Counted from the stretch's first letter, positions 1 to 7,248 are shown. The stretch is DNA of 12,449 nt from Clostridiales bacterium (GCA_003497505.1 DNNV01000032.1:1-12449); one strand, 5' to 3'. A program made the numbers and translations. Notes: generated by a model not told the origin, from the letters alone.

Positions 1-40
1 TAAAATCGAAGCCTGTCGAATGACAGGCTCAAATGTTTTA
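1..40 (-). terminator. Terminator after wecB, possibly bidirectional
   Basis: An 8-bp perfect stem (AGCCTGTC at 10-17 with GACAGGCT at 22-29) and a 4-base loop lies just past the wecB stop codon. On the minus strand it is followed by TTCGATTTTA, and on the plus strand by a run ending in TTTTA, so it could stop transcription from either side. The T-tract is interrupted, so termination may be only moderately strong. It marks the probable end of the sua5-to-wecB operon. Confidence 0.7.
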
Positions 41-48
41 TTATAATA

Positions 49-1170
49 TTATATCATCTTGTTTATAATGGCTTCTTTTATATATTGTGCTGCTTTTCCA
101 TCCCCATAAGGATTCACTGCATAGGCCATCTTTTTATATTCTTCTTCATTATTAATCAGTATATTTATTTCGCTGAAAATAACATCTCTGTCTGTTCCCA
201 CAAGCCTTGCTGTTCCGGCTTCTATTCCTTCCGGTCTTTCAGTTTCTCTCCTTACAACAAGAACAGGCTTACCTAAGGATGGAGCCTCCTCCTGAACCCC
301 TCCTGAATCTGTAACAATTAAAAAGCATTTCGCCATTAAATTTGTAAATGGCAGATAATCAAGAGGCTCTATTAAATGAACATTTTTCATATCTCCGAAT
401 ACTTTGTATGCAATTTCCCTCACCTTAGGATTTAAGTGCATCGGATATATGACCTCAACATCGTTGTTTTTTTCTGCCGCTTCCTTTACGGCAGAAAAAA
501 TATTTTCCATGGGTTCCCCTATATTTTCTCTTCGGTGGGCTGTTATAAGCACTACTTTTTTATTTTTAAAATCTATGCTGTTAAGCTTTTCATCATCAAA
601 TTGATATTCTTCGTCTATAACCCATTTCAATGCGTCTATGGATGTATTGCCAGTTATAAATATTTTACCGTCATCAAAACCTTCCTTTAAAAGGTTCTCC
701 CTTGATGTTTCAGTTGGCGCAAAATGAAAGTCCGCCAATACCCCTGCAAGCCTTCTGTTGGCTTCCTCAGGGTAAGGTGAATATAAATTTCCGCTTCTGA
801 GTCCCGCTTCAACATGTCCTATTTTAACCTGGTGATAAAATGCTGCCAATGCTCCTGCAAATACCGTTGAGGTATCTCCCTGCACCAGCACAAGATCAGG
901 TTTGAATTCTTCAATTACCTCCTCAAGACCAGTGAGAGCCCTGCATGTTATTTGAGTGAGCGTCTGGCCGCTTTGAAATATATTCAGATCATAATCAGGC
1001 ACAATATCAAAAATCCTGAGAACCTGATCTAGCATGTCCCTATGCTGAGCAGTAACGCAAATCTTTGTTGTAAAATGCTCCTCATCGCCTTTAAAGGCCT
1101 TTACGATGGGAGCCATTTTCACAGCCTCAGGTCTTGTTCCGAATATAATAAGTGTCTTGATTTTATTCAT
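49..1170 (-). CDS. wecB: UDP-N-acetylglucosamine 2-epimerase (non-hydrolysing)
   Basis: Interconverts UDP-GlcNAc and UDP-ManNAc in the cytoplasm; UDP-ManNAc feeds teichoic-acid linkage units or other surface polymers (MnaA in Bacillus, WecB in enterobacteria). The 373-residue protein has the family's full length and GT-B-like fold signatures: [11 protein letters not shown] near residue 11, [10 protein letters not shown] at 97-106 (catalytic-type Asp 99), HVEAGLRSG at 119-127 (Glu 121), YPEEANRR at 133-140, the TAHRREN loop with His 212, and the UDP-binding [15 protein letters not shown] stretch at 288-302 followed by RRETERPEG. The ATG has an AGGAGG site that overlaps the TAG stop of the upstream tagO-like gene, so the two are probably translationally coupled. 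It is the last gene of the operon. Family assignment is very secure; which polymer it serves is inferred. Confidence 0.97.
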   Translation of the reverse strand: MNKIKTLIIFGTRPEAVKMAPIVKAFKGDEEHFTTKICVTAQHRDMLDQVLRIFDIVPDYDLNIFQSGQTLTQITCRALTGLEEVIEEFKPDLVLVQGDTSTVFAGALAAFYHQVKIGHVEAGLRSGNLYSPYPEEANRRLAGVLADFHFAPTETSRENLLKEGFDDGKIFITGNTSIDALKWVIDEEYQFDDEKLNSIDFKNKKVVLITAHRRENIGEPMENIFSAVKEAAEKNNDVEVIYPMHLNPKVREIAYKVFGDMKNVHLIEPLDYLPFTNLMAKCFLIVTDSGGVQEEAPSLGKPVLVVRRETERPEGIEAGTARLVGTDRDVIFSEINILINNEEEYKKMAYAVNPYGDGKAAQYIKEAIINKMI

Positions 1171-1178
1171 AAAGCCTC

Positions 1179-2207
1179 CTATTGTTCTTTCCTGCTGAAT
1201 AAGCCGCCTATTTTTGCAAAATAAAATACTGCGATAACAACTATGGTTGCAACTATTATTCCTGTAAATGGTTCTGTATCTGCTATGGCTATTGAAACAA
1301 TTCCGAGCATCATGCTTATAAAATACATTATCAACACAGTTTGTCTCTGATTTAGCCCCGTCTTCATAAGCTTGTGATGTAGGTGATCCTTGTCCGCCTC
1401 CATAATGGGCTTTTTATTTATATATCTTCTTATGATGGCAAATGTAGTATCAAAAATCGGAAGCCCAAGGGCAAATATAGGCACCGCTAGGGCAACCGCC
1501 GCAACACTCTTTATCATACCAAGCACTGAAGCAACCGCAAGCATGTAGCCTAAGAGCAGCGCTCCGGTATCACCCATAAATATTTTTGCCGGATTGAAAT
1601 TAAACGGCAAAAAACCTAAGGAAGCACCTGCGATTATGGCACATTGCATAACTATAAAATCATATCCCAGATTGGCAGCCGTAAAAAGAAGTGTTGTGGC
1701 AGCTATGCTGGCAACACCCGATGCTAATCCATCAAGTCCGTCAATTAAATTGATAGTATTTGTTATGCCCACAAGCCAGAACAATGTTATAGGATATGAC
1801 AGCCAATTCAGCAAATAGCTCATTCCTGTAGCAGAAAGGGGATTTGTAATAAAATGAATCTGAACACCGCCTTTTATGGCAACCAATGCAGCTATAACCT
1901 GCATGAACATCTTTATTTTGGCAGGCATGTCATACATATCGTCAACAATACCTGTAAGAACAATTATTGTTGCACCAGCCATTATATGTATATTTGTGGA
2001 TGTATGCGGCATGTATACGAACATGCACGCCATTATGGAAATATATATAGCCAATCCGCCAAAATACGGTATGGGCTTCTTGTGAATTTTCCTCGGATCC
2101 TTTGGCACATCCAGTGCCCCCACCCTTATAGCAAGCTTGCGTGCCGGAGGTGTCATTATGAATGATATAACTACAGCTGAAATAAACGCTATGAAATAAC
2201 CTGCCAT
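1179..2207 (-). CDS. tagO: Undecaprenyl-phosphate GlcNAc-1-phosphate transferase (TagO/WecA type)
   Basis: Integral membrane enzyme of the MraY/WecA family that transfers GlcNAc-1-phosphate from UDP-GlcNAc to undecaprenyl phosphate, the first committed step of wall teichoic acid or similar surface glycan synthesis. It is 342 residues, with about ten hydrophobic segments. Family motifs are in order: the [16 protein letters not shown] loop (39-54), catalytic-type Asp pair VDDMYD (88-93), [12 protein letters not shown] (153-164, Asp 156 and 159), [15 protein letters not shown] (201-215) and the cytoplasmic DKDHLHHKL motif (272-280). I chose the ATG at 2207 over an upstream in-frame ATG at 2237: AGAGG lies 6 bases ahead, and the start then falls one base after the rpiB stop instead of overlapping it. 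Directly followed by wecB, which makes the next sugar nucleotide such a pathway needs. A WecA-like role for another polymer is the alternative. Confidence 0.93.
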   Translation of the reverse strand: MAGYFIAFISAVVISFIMTPPARKLAIRVGALDVPKDPRKIHKKPIPYFGGLAIYISIMACMFVYMPHTSTNIHIMAGATIIVLTGIVDDMYDMPAKIKMFMQVIAALVAIKGGVQIHFITNPLSATGMSYLLNWLSYPITLFWLVGITNTINLIDGLDGLASGVASIAATTLLFTAANLGYDFIVMQCAIIAGASLGFLPFNFNPAKIFMGDTGALLLGYMLAVASVLGMIKSVAAVALAVPIFALGLPIFDTTFAIIRRYINKKPIMEADKDHLHHKLMKTGLNQRQTVLIMYFISMMLGIVSIAIADTEPFTGIIVATIVVIAVFYFAKIGGLFSRKEQ

Positions 2208-2208
2208 T

Positions 2209-2664
2209 TTAATCCTCTGCCTTATCTGTTTTTTCAATTTCCATTAATTTATTTACTCTTAGTTCATGTCTTCCACCTTCAAATTCGGCAGACAGCCATG
2301 CATCCGCTATGTCCATGGCTATGCCCTTTCCTAAAACACGCTCTCCCAGGGCAAGCATATTGGAATTGTTGTGAAGCCTTGACATCTTGGCCATGTATTC
2401 GTTTGTACATAGGGCGCATCTTATGCCCTTAACCTTGTTTGCCGCTATTGAGATTCCGATGCCTGTTCCACAGATAATAATACCTCTGTCGCATTGCCCC
2501 GAAGCCACAATTTCAGCCGCCCTTTTTCCATAGTCGGGATAATCAACCGAATCTGTATTGTAAACACCTATATCTGAAATATCGTAGCCACTCTTAGTCA
2601 AATGCTCCTTTAAAGCTTCCTTTAATTGAAATCCGCCATGGTCACATGCCAGTACTATTTTCAT
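2209..2664 (-). CDS. rpiB: Ribose-5-phosphate isomerase B
   Basis: Cytoplasmic RpiB/LacAB-family sugar-phosphate isomerase converting ribose 5-phosphate and ribulose 5-phosphate in the non-oxidative pentose phosphate pathway. The 151-residue protein shows the expected marks: CDHGG at 7-11, DYPDYG at 41-46, the active-site CGTGIGISIAANK with Cys 65, RLHNNSN with His 98, and GGRHELRVNK near the C-terminus. I chose the ATG at 2664 rather than the in-frame ATG at 2682 because GGAGG sits 5 bases ahead of it and the sequence then begins MKIVLACDHGG, as is usual for the family. It sits between the phosphatase and the tagO-like gene, as in many Firmicutes (ywlE-ywlF order in Bacillus). Related allose-6-phosphate isomerases are a remote alternative. 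Confidence 0.95.
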   Translation of the reverse strand: MKIVLACDHGGFQLKEALKEHLTKSGYDISDIGVYNTDSVDYPDYGKRAAEIVASGQCDRGIIICGTGIGISIAANKVKGIRCALCTNEYMAKMSRLHNNSNMLALGERVLGKGIAMDIADAWLSAEFEGGRHELRVNKLMEIEKTDKAED

Positions 2665-2687
2665 TTTCTCCTCCATAGACAATTGAT

Positions 2688-3143
2688 TTACATTGTCTTT
2701 ATATTATCAATTATTTTTTTCAAATAAGATTCTATTTCTTCTGCCGTTCTTGCATAATCATTATATCCTAACCCGTAGGGGTCGGCAATATCGGGATTGC
2801 CTTCCGCTTGTGCATATTCTTTCAGCGTATAAACCCTGTCAGAATACTGCGGAAAAGCATTCAAGATCACACTCTTGTGGCCGCCGGTCATCGTCAATAT
2901 TAAATTTGAATGTCCTATAATCTCCTCAGTAAGCTGCTTCGCCTTGTGGTTTGCAATATCTATACCTCTTTCAGCCAGGACGTCTACTGCCTTTCCGTTG
3001 GCACAGTCACCTTCAAATGCACTTATTCCCGCAGATGATACATTGATATTTTCCACACTGTTTATTTCAATCAACTTCCTGAATATGCCCTCAGCCATGC
3101 TGCTTCTGCATGTATTTCCCGTGCATACAAACAATATATTCAT
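2688..3143 (-). CDS. ywlE: Low-molecular-weight phosphatase, probable protein-arginine phosphatase (YwlE type)
   Basis: Small cytoplasmic phosphatase of 151 residues. The P-loop CTGNTCRSS starts at Cys 7, with Arg 13 as the phosphate-binding residue, and the general-acid Asp 121 is in DPYG. Position 11 in the loop is Thr, not the Ile or Val usual in tyrosine-specific enzymes; in Bacillus YwlE this Thr is known to favour phosphoarginine. The predicted role is therefore to reverse McsB-type arginine phosphorylation of proteins, although no McsB is visible here. GAGG lies 5 bases before the ATG and overlaps the TGA of sua5. The order sua5-phosphatase-rpiB matches Bacillus ywlC-ywlE-ywlF apart from the gene between ywlC and ywlE. 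The fold is certain; arginine specificity is inferred from one residue plus context. Confidence 0.9.
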   Translation of the reverse strand: MNILFVCTGNTCRSSMAEGIFRKLIEINSVENINVSSAGISAFEGDCANGKAVDVLAERGIDIANHKAKQLTEEIIGHSNLILTMTGGHKSVILNAFPQYSDRVYTLKEYAQAEGNPDIADPYGLGYNDYARTAEEIESYLKKIIDNIKTM

Positions 3144-3150
3144 AAGAACC

Positions 3151-4209
3151 TCACACGTTTATTGTTTCGCTGGACGCTTTACCCAGTCTGTTCATTATTG
3201 CTTTCCCCAATCCCTCTTCGTCCACGGACTCAGCAAGTATTACCTCTGTCCCCATGTGATCGAAATCACGAAGGCACTTAAATAAATTAGACGAAATTGT
3301 AAGAGGTTTTGTTCTGTCTCCGCATGAAATTGTTGACTTTCCCAGATAATAATTTTCAGTCTGCACCGTCGACATTATTCCCGCTCTTTTACCTTCATCC
3401 TGAAGCTTTTCATAATCCTCGTTTATTTTGCGGACAATATCCTCAGTTTTTCCTTTATATAAAACTACCTTTGCTCTTGGTGAATAGTGCCTGTATTTCT
3501 GCCCGGGGGACTTAGGAATTATCTTTTCATCGCTTCTTATAATAGCAGGGTCATATTCGCAGTCTCCCAGCACGCTTACTATATCCTCCATGGTTATTCC
3601 TCCCGGCCTCAATATTACGGCTACATCGCCGGTCATATCAGCGACAGTGGATTCCAAACCTATTTCCGTGCTTCCTCCGTCAATAATCATATCAACCTTG
3701 CCCATTAAATCTTCTATTACATGAGAAGCCTCCGTTGGGCTCGGCTTTCCGGAAATATTGGCGCTTGGCGCAGCAATGGGCTTACCGCTTTCTCTTATGA
3801 GCGCCCGGGCAATCTCGCTGACGGGCAGGCGTATTGCCGCCGTGTCCAGTCCTGCTGTTATTTTATCGGATAAAATATTTTTTTTATGTAAAATCATCGT
3901 AAGAGGTCCTGGCCAATACCTTTCAGCCAGCTTCACAGCATTTTCAGGAATATCCTCAACCAAATCGTGCAGCTCGTCAAATTCTGCTATATGAACAATC
4001 AGGGGATTATCCTGAGGCCTTCCCTTTGCGCTGAATATTTTGTCCACTGCTTCATCATTCAATGCATCTGCTCCTATCCCGTAAACGGTTTCCGTAGGGA
4101 ACACAACAATACCGCCTCTGTTTATAATTTCTGCCGCTTCCTTTATAATATCCCAATCAATATTTTCAGGATCCATCTCGACTATCTTAGTTTTAATCAT
4201 TTCTTCCAT
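3151..4209 (-). CDS. sua5: L-threonylcarbamoyladenylate synthase, two-domain Sua5 type
   Basis: Makes threonylcarbamoyl-AMP from threonine, bicarbonate and ATP, the first step of tRNA t6A37 modification, in the cytoplasm. At 352 residues it is the long Sua5 form: a YrdC-like domain (about 14-205) and a C-terminal Sua5 domain (about 245-352) joined by a conserved linker. Visible motifs are VVFPTETVYGIGADAL (35-50), KGRPQDNPL (62-70), APSANISGKPSPTEA (147-161), the ESTV strand near 186, ILRPGGIT (199-206) and the linker SPGQKYRHYSP (234-244). I chose the ATG at 4209 because GAGG is 7 bases upstream; in-frame ATGs at 4221 (no good site) and 4200 (GGAAG) are alternatives. It is the first gene of the minus-strand operon and has the promoter. 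Confidence 0.95.
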   Translation of the reverse strand: MEEMIKTKIVEMDPENIDWDIIKEAAEIINRGGIVVFPTETVYGIGADALNDEAVDKIFSAKGRPQDNPLIVHIAEFDELHDLVEDIPENAVKLAERYWPGPLTMILHKKNILSDKITAGLDTAAIRLPVSEIARALIRESGKPIAAPSANISGKPSPTEASHVIEDLMGKVDMIIDGGSTEIGLESTVADMTGDVAVILRPGGITMEDIVSVLGDCEYDPAIIRSDEKIIPKSPGQKYRHYSPRAKVVLYKGKTEDIVRKINEDYEKLQDEGKRAGIMSTVQTENYYLGKSTISCGDRTKPLTISSNLFKCLRDFDHMGTEVILAESVDEEGLGKAIMNRLGKASSETINV

Positions 4210-4230
4210 TTTATACCTCATTGGTAATTA

Positions 4231-4246
4231 AGCGGCATCAACCGCT
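4231..4246 (-). other. Small inverted repeat in the sua5 leader
   Basis: AGCGG at 4231-4235 and CCGCT at 4242-4246 form a 5-bp GC-rich stem with a 6-base loop, in the predicted 5' leader of the sua5 transcript about 20 bases ahead of its start codon. It could be a small leader hairpin or an operator. It has no T-run, so it is not a terminator. Weak evidence. Confidence 0.3.
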
Positions 4247-4258
4247 CGCCTATCATTT

Positions 4259-4287
4259 ATTATATAATACATTATTACCATAAACAA
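4259..4287 (-). promoter_or_regulatory. Sigma-A-type promoter for the sua5-wecB operon
   Basis: On the minus strand, TTGTTT (4282-4287) is followed after exactly 17 bases by a consensus TATAAT (4259-4264). Transcription would start near 4252, about 43 bases before the sua5 ATG. No other promoter of this quality was noticed within the five tightly packed genes downstream. Confidence 0.75.
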
Positions 4288-4354
4288 GGACTTACTTTAT
4301 TAATATTTTATTTCTGAAATTAAAAAGGACACATATATATTTAATAAAGACTGT

Positions 4355-4361
4355 GGGAGGA
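4355..4361 (+). promoter_or_regulatory. Ribosome binding site that supports a TTG start
   Basis: GGGAGGA lies 5 bases before a TTG at 4366. The next in-frame ATG is 38 codons later, inside a membrane helix of the ZIP transporter, so this strong site decides the non-ATG start. I found no convincing promoter hexamer pair in the AT-rich stretch between 4270 and 4350. Confidence 0.8.
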
Positions 4362-4365
4362 AAGT

Positions 4366-5103
4366 TTGAATATTTTATATTACTTTGCAGCAGGATTTGT
4401 AATAGGCGGAATAGGAACGTTCATAGGAGGATTATTGTCTCTGCTTATAAGCAAGCCAAACGACAGGACTGTATCATGTATGCTCAATTTCGCTGCAGGG
4501 ATTATGTTATCTGTAATATCCTTTGACCTGATGCCTGAAGCATATGAAATAGGTGGTTTTTTTATAGTAACATTAGGACTTGCATTTGGTCTCTTAGCGG
4601 TTTTTGCAGCAGAAAAAATGATCCCTGAACATAGGCTGAGCCGTTTTAAGGGAAAAAAATTAAGCTACATGAGAATGAGCTTAATTATAATGATAAGCAT
4701 GAGCCTTCATAATTTCCCTGAGGGAATTGCTGTAGGCTCCAGTGCCGTGTATTCGGAAAATTTAGGATTAAAAATAAGTATTCTCATAGCGGCCCACGAT
4801 ATCCCCGAGGGAATGAGCGTAGGTATTCCACTTGTAATGACTGGAGCATCACCTTTATCTGTTATTTTTCTGACTCTTTTGACAGGTCTCCCCACAGCAT
4901 TCGGTGCCGTCATAGGTGCTGCACTTGGAGGCATCTCTGAATACTTCATAGCCTTCTGCCTGTCTGCCGCTGCAAGCAGCATGCTCTATGTCTCCTCCAG
5001 CCAGCTGATTCCTGAGGCATATATTCTTAACAAAGGAAGGAGCGGCTCGGTATTTCTTCTGATTGGCTTCATATGCGGATGTTATCTGAGCTATGCCGTA
5101 TGA
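4366..5103 (+). CDS. ZIP-family divalent metal transporter
   Basis: Membrane protein of 245 residues, the usual size of short bacterial ZIP transporters, with about eight hydrophobic helices. Two metal-site helices are plain: SLHNFPEGIAVG in TM4 (His 115, Asn 116, Glu 119) and AAHDIPEGMSVG in TM5 (His 144, Asp 145, Glu 148). FDLMPEA in TM2 and SQLIPEA near TM7 supply further acidic residues. His-Asp in TM5 instead of the more common His-Asn resembles GufA-like ZIPs, where an Asp sits in the binuclear centre. ZIP proteins bring zinc, iron, manganese or other divalent ions into the cytoplasm; the metal cannot be read from sequence. It is the only plus-strand gene, starts divergently from sua5, and its TGA abuts the stop of the next, opposing gene. 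Confidence 0.93.
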   Translation: MNILYYFAAGFVIGGIGTFIGGLLSLLISKPNDRTVSCMLNFAAGIMLSVISFDLMPEAYEIGGFFIVTLGLAFGLLAVFAAEKMIPEHRLSRFKGKKLSYMRMSLIIMISMSLHNFPEGIAVGSSAVYSENLGLKISILIAAHDIPEGMSVGIPLVMTGASPLSVIFLTLLTGLPTAFGAVIGAALGGISEYFIAFCLSAAASSMLYVSSSQLIPEAYILNKGRSGSVFLLIGFICGCYLSYAV

Positions 5104-5328
5104 TTACGCTTCCATATAGATATTCTCATAAATAAGGCTGCTGCTTTCAATGATGGTTTTAAGCTTCTGCAGATCATTTTCATAAAATCTTATGCAAAGA
5201 CCGCAGCTGGAGCTTATGCTTCTCGGTACAGGTATTATCTTGTATTTTATATCATGCTTTTTCAAAGCAGCTTCCACCTTCATTGCATAGGAAACCGATT
5301 TAAACGTCATGTAGTTGTACTGTTCCAT
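5104..5328 (-). CDS. DUF3343 small protein (putative Se/S carrier-like)
   Basis: A 74-residue protein matching the short DUF3343 family, often labelled putative Se/S carrier: an N-terminal beta-alpha unit (YMTFKSVSYAMKVEAALKK), the segment KIIPVPRSISSSCGLCIRF and a C-terminal helix. The family's conserved Cys is here part of a CGLC pair (Cys 42 and 45). No enzyme activity is established for the family; a role in handling sulfur or selenium is a proposal from the family name and genome context. I chose the ATG at 5328 because AAAGG lies 6 bases ahead, while the ATG two codons earlier touches that site. It has its own promoter and no terminator; its TAA directly abuts the TGA of the ZIP gene coming from the other side. 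Confidence 0.85.
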   Translation of the reverse strand: MEQYNYMTFKSVSYAMKVEAALKKHDIKYKIIPVPRSISSSCGLCIRFYENDLQKLKTIIESSSLIYENIYMEA

Positions 5329-5359
5329 AGACATCCTTTCATTACTTGCTCAACAATTT

Positions 5360-5387
5360 ATAATATAAGTATATCACACAAGCTCAA
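5360..5387 (-). promoter_or_regulatory. Probable promoter for the DUF3343 gene
   Basis: On the minus strand, TTGAGC (5382-5387) and TATTAT (5360-5365) are 16 bases apart, about 30 bases ahead of the DUF3343 start. The match is fair but not perfect, and the AT-rich DNA offers alternative hexamers (TTGTTT with TTATAT). Confidence 0.5.
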
Positions 5388-5398
5388 ACAATCTAATG

Positions 5399-5435
5399 AA
5401 AAAAAGTTATACTCCACTGTCGGGGTATAACTTTT
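5399..5435 (-). terminator. Strong intrinsic terminator after apbE-yfbR
   Basis: A 14-bp stem (5402-5415 with 5422-5435, one G-T wobble) and a 6-base loop is followed, reading on the minus strand, by a run of seven T. It sits 25 bases past the yfbR stop codon and separates this operon from the DUF3343 gene. Confidence 0.93.
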
Positions 5436-5460
5436 CGTAATATATAAAAATGGTTCAAAA

Positions 5461-6042
5461 TCACATTTCATCTAAAGTAAGGCCATATCCTTCAAAAAAC
5501 TCATCCATGAAGATTCTCACATCCTGCCTGTCCATGCTATCCATTTCTTTCTGCAATGCCTGCTTAGCTTTAACAAACTCGCGATTTCCGGATTTCTCCT
5601 CTTCAATACACTTAATGTACGCGCTTATTTTATCGGCAGCCTTAATCGTCTTCCATATGTCTGAATCCTCTTCCTTGGGTATGAGAGCAGGCTCATATAC
5701 CTCTTGAAAATCCTCTGGAAGCATATTTAAAAGGCTTTTGCTCGCAGAAAGCTCTACTTCCTTATATGCAGTCCTGATTGCAGGATTGAAATATTTCACC
5801 GGCGTAGGCAAGTCTCCAGTGAGAATTTCTGCCGCGTCGTGATACATGGAATACAGAGCCACCTTGTTTGCATCAATATCATTTCCGAGACGCTTATTCT
5901 GAATAGTTGCAAGGGCATGTGCTATCATAGCCACATTCAGGCTGTGCTCTGACACATTTTCCTCTTTTGTGCTGCGCATCAATCCCCATCGGTTTATATA
6001 TTTCATTCTTGAAACAAAAGCAAAAAAATTTGACTTCTTCAT
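5461..6042 (-). CDS. yfbR: 5'-deoxynucleotidase, YfbR family (HD domain)
   Basis: Cytoplasmic metal-dependent phosphohydrolase that removes phosphate from deoxynucleoside 5'-monophosphates. The 193-residue protein lines up with E. coli YfbR from end to end as I remember it: INRWGLM (16-22, with Arg 18 and Trp 19 of the substrate pocket), the HD metal ligands His 33 (SEHSLNVAMIAHAL), His 68-Asp 69 (YHDAAE) and Asp 137 (AADK), and the LTGDLPTPVKYFNP stretch (74-87, Asp 77). The start ATG lies 7 bases after the apbE stop, and its AGGTG site overlaps that TAG, so translation is likely coupled to apbE. The functional reason for pairing a cytoplasmic deoxynucleotidase with an exported flavin transferase is not obvious; it may be chance clustering. 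Confidence 0.94.
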   Translation of the reverse strand: MKKSNFFAFVSRMKYINRWGLMRSTKEENVSEHSLNVAMIAHALATIQNKRLGNDIDANKVALYSMYHDAAEILTGDLPTPVKYFNPAIRTAYKEVELSASKSLLNMLPEDFQEVYEPALIPKEEDSDIWKTIKAADKISAYIKCIEEEKSGNREFVKAKQALQKEMDSMDRQDVRIFMDEFFEGYGLTLDEM

Positions 6043-6049
6043 CTTACAC

Positions 6050-7159
6050 CTATTTCTTAATGGCTGCGGTTGCTCCGTTGCTTTTCATGATTGACTTCAT
6101 ACCCTCTGTAACTTGTATTGTACCATCCTTCATAATCCACATGGCTTCCACTCCATCCAGCGATTCCACAAGCGCCTTACCTTCTTCATATGGCATAAGA
6201 AATACTGTAGTTGACAAAAAATCTGCCATTCCTGAGTTTTCAGTAATAACGGACACCGCTCTGAAATAGTCTCCGGGCATTAATGTTTCAGGATCAATCA
6301 AATGGTGCACCACCTTATCCCCGACAACGTAAAACCTCTGGTAGTCTCCGCTTGTTACCACGGAAGCATCTGTCAAAAAAACTGTTTCCAAAACACTTTC
6401 TTCAGAATTGCCCAAAACGCTGTCAGGATTTTGTATTCCCACACCCCATCTATCTCTTATACCGTCAAGAGGCTTACCAAAGGCTCTTATATTACCGCCT
6501 GCACTTATAATTCCGGAAGTAAAGCCTTCCTTTATTATTTCCTGCACAACAATCTCTGTGGCGTATCCTTTAGCCACAGCACCCACATCAAGACTCATAA
6601 GAGGATCATTTAAGTATATAGTGCTGTTTTCAACGTCAACTATAACCTTATCTATATCTGTATGCTCACTTGCTTTAATTAAATCCTCCATGGGAGGAAG
6701 CTTTGCATTTGAAGGATCTGATTCAGCAGCAGCTCTGTAATCATGCCAAATCTTAAGTACAGATCCCATGGCAATGTTTGTCTTTGTTCCGACCTCTTCA
6801 TACTCCTTCTTGCTGAAAAGGACTAAATCAATAATGTCCTTGCTCACTTCTACAGGTTTGACTCCCGCATTGTCATTAATTGTTTTAATGTTGTTTATTC
6901 CTTCATAATCATTATATTTATCATATAATTTATGAAGCTCCAGCATTCTTTCATGTATCTTTTGAGAATATGTGTTAAATTCATCCTCTGTTTCAGTGTA
7001 GCCCACAATTTGAGTCACTGTATCGAATGTATCAAGAAAGCTAGAGGAATATTTTTCATACACGGGCCCATTGTTCGGATTATTATTTCCCGGTCTATCA
7101 CAGCCCGTCAAAGCAAAAATTAAAATTCCCGCAAGTATTAAAGGAATTATTTTCTTCAT
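6050..7159 (-). CDS. apbE: FAD:protein FMN transferase (ApbE), lipoprotein
   Basis: Transfers FMN from FAD to a Ser/Thr hydroxyl of target proteins outside the cytoplasmic membrane, using Mg2+ and releasing AMP. The 369-residue protein starts with a lipoprotein signal ending in ALTGC (lipid-bearing Cys 20), then an Asn/Pro-rich linker. ApbE motifs follow: FDTVTQI (45-51), SLDVGAVAKGYA (189-200), SAGGNIRAFG (219-228), RWGVGIQNP (237-245), TSGDYQRF (269-276), HHLIDPET (285-292) and the metal-site region MADFLSTTVFLM (311-322). I chose the ATG at 7159, which has AGGGTGA 6 bases ahead; an in-frame TTG upstream lies inside the -10 promoter box. Just upstream is a lipoprotein with a flavinylation motif, its likely substrate. 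The gene has its own promoter and is coupled to yfbR. Confidence 0.96.
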   Translation of the reverse strand: MKKIIPLILAGILIFALTGCDRPGNNNPNNGPVYEKYSSSFLDTFDTVTQIVGYTETEDEFNTYSQKIHERMLELHKLYDKYNDYEGINNIKTINDNAGVKPVEVSKDIIDLVLFSKKEYEEVGTKTNIAMGSVLKIWHDYRAAAESDPSNAKLPPMEDLIKASEHTDIDKVIVDVENSTIYLNDPLMSLDVGAVAKGYATEIVVQEIIKEGFTSGIISAGGNIRAFGKPLDGIRDRWGVGIQNPDSVLGNSEESVLETVFLTDASVVTSGDYQRFYVVGDKVVHHLIDPETLMPGDYFRAVSVITENSGMADFLSTTVFLMPYEEGKALVESLDGVEAMWIMKDGTIQVTEGMKSIMKSNGATAAIKK

Positions 7160-7172
7160 ATTTATCACCCTA

Positions 7173-7205
7173 TGATATAATATCAAATAAGCTCAATAAT
7201 ATCAA
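7173..7205 (-). promoter_or_regulatory. apbE promoter with overlapping palindrome and direct repeats
   Basis: Minus-strand hexamers TTGATA (7200-7205) and TATTAT (7177-7182) are 17 bases apart. The -10 box lies inside a perfect 13-base palindrome, TGATAT-A-ATATCA on the plus strand (7173-7185). A 10-base direct repeat, TTGATATTAT on the minus strand, occurs at 7177-7186 and 7196-7205, 19 bases apart start to start, so one copy covers the -10 and the other the -35. This is a plausible operator layout, but AT-rich DNA makes chance matches likely. The -35 box is directly next to the T-run of the preceding terminator. Confidence 0.65.
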
Positions 7206-7232
7206 TAAAAAACTCCTTTCTCATGAAAGGAG
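7206..7232 (-). terminator. Intrinsic terminator after the FMN-lipoprotein gene
   Basis: An 8-bp perfect stem (CTCCTTTC at 7213-7220 with GAAAGGAG at 7225-7232) and a TCAT loop is followed on the minus strand by a run of six or more T (7207-7212 and beyond). It lies 16 bases past the stop codon of the FMN-binding lipoprotein and just before the apbE promoter, so apbE is likely a separate transcription unit, with some read-through possible. Confidence 0.9.
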
Positions 7233-7248
7233 CTTTTATTCTTTTTTA

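Noticed and set aside
4288..4354. Promoter for the ZIP gene (TTACCA with TATTAA, or TCTGAA with TATATT)
   Set aside because: Each pair matches the consensus poorly and several alternatives are equally good, so none is reported as a feature.
7160..7186. TTG start adding nine residues to ApbE
   Set aside because: The TTG lies in the -10 region of the promoter and has no binding site; the ATG at 7159 has one and begins a proper lipoprotein signal.
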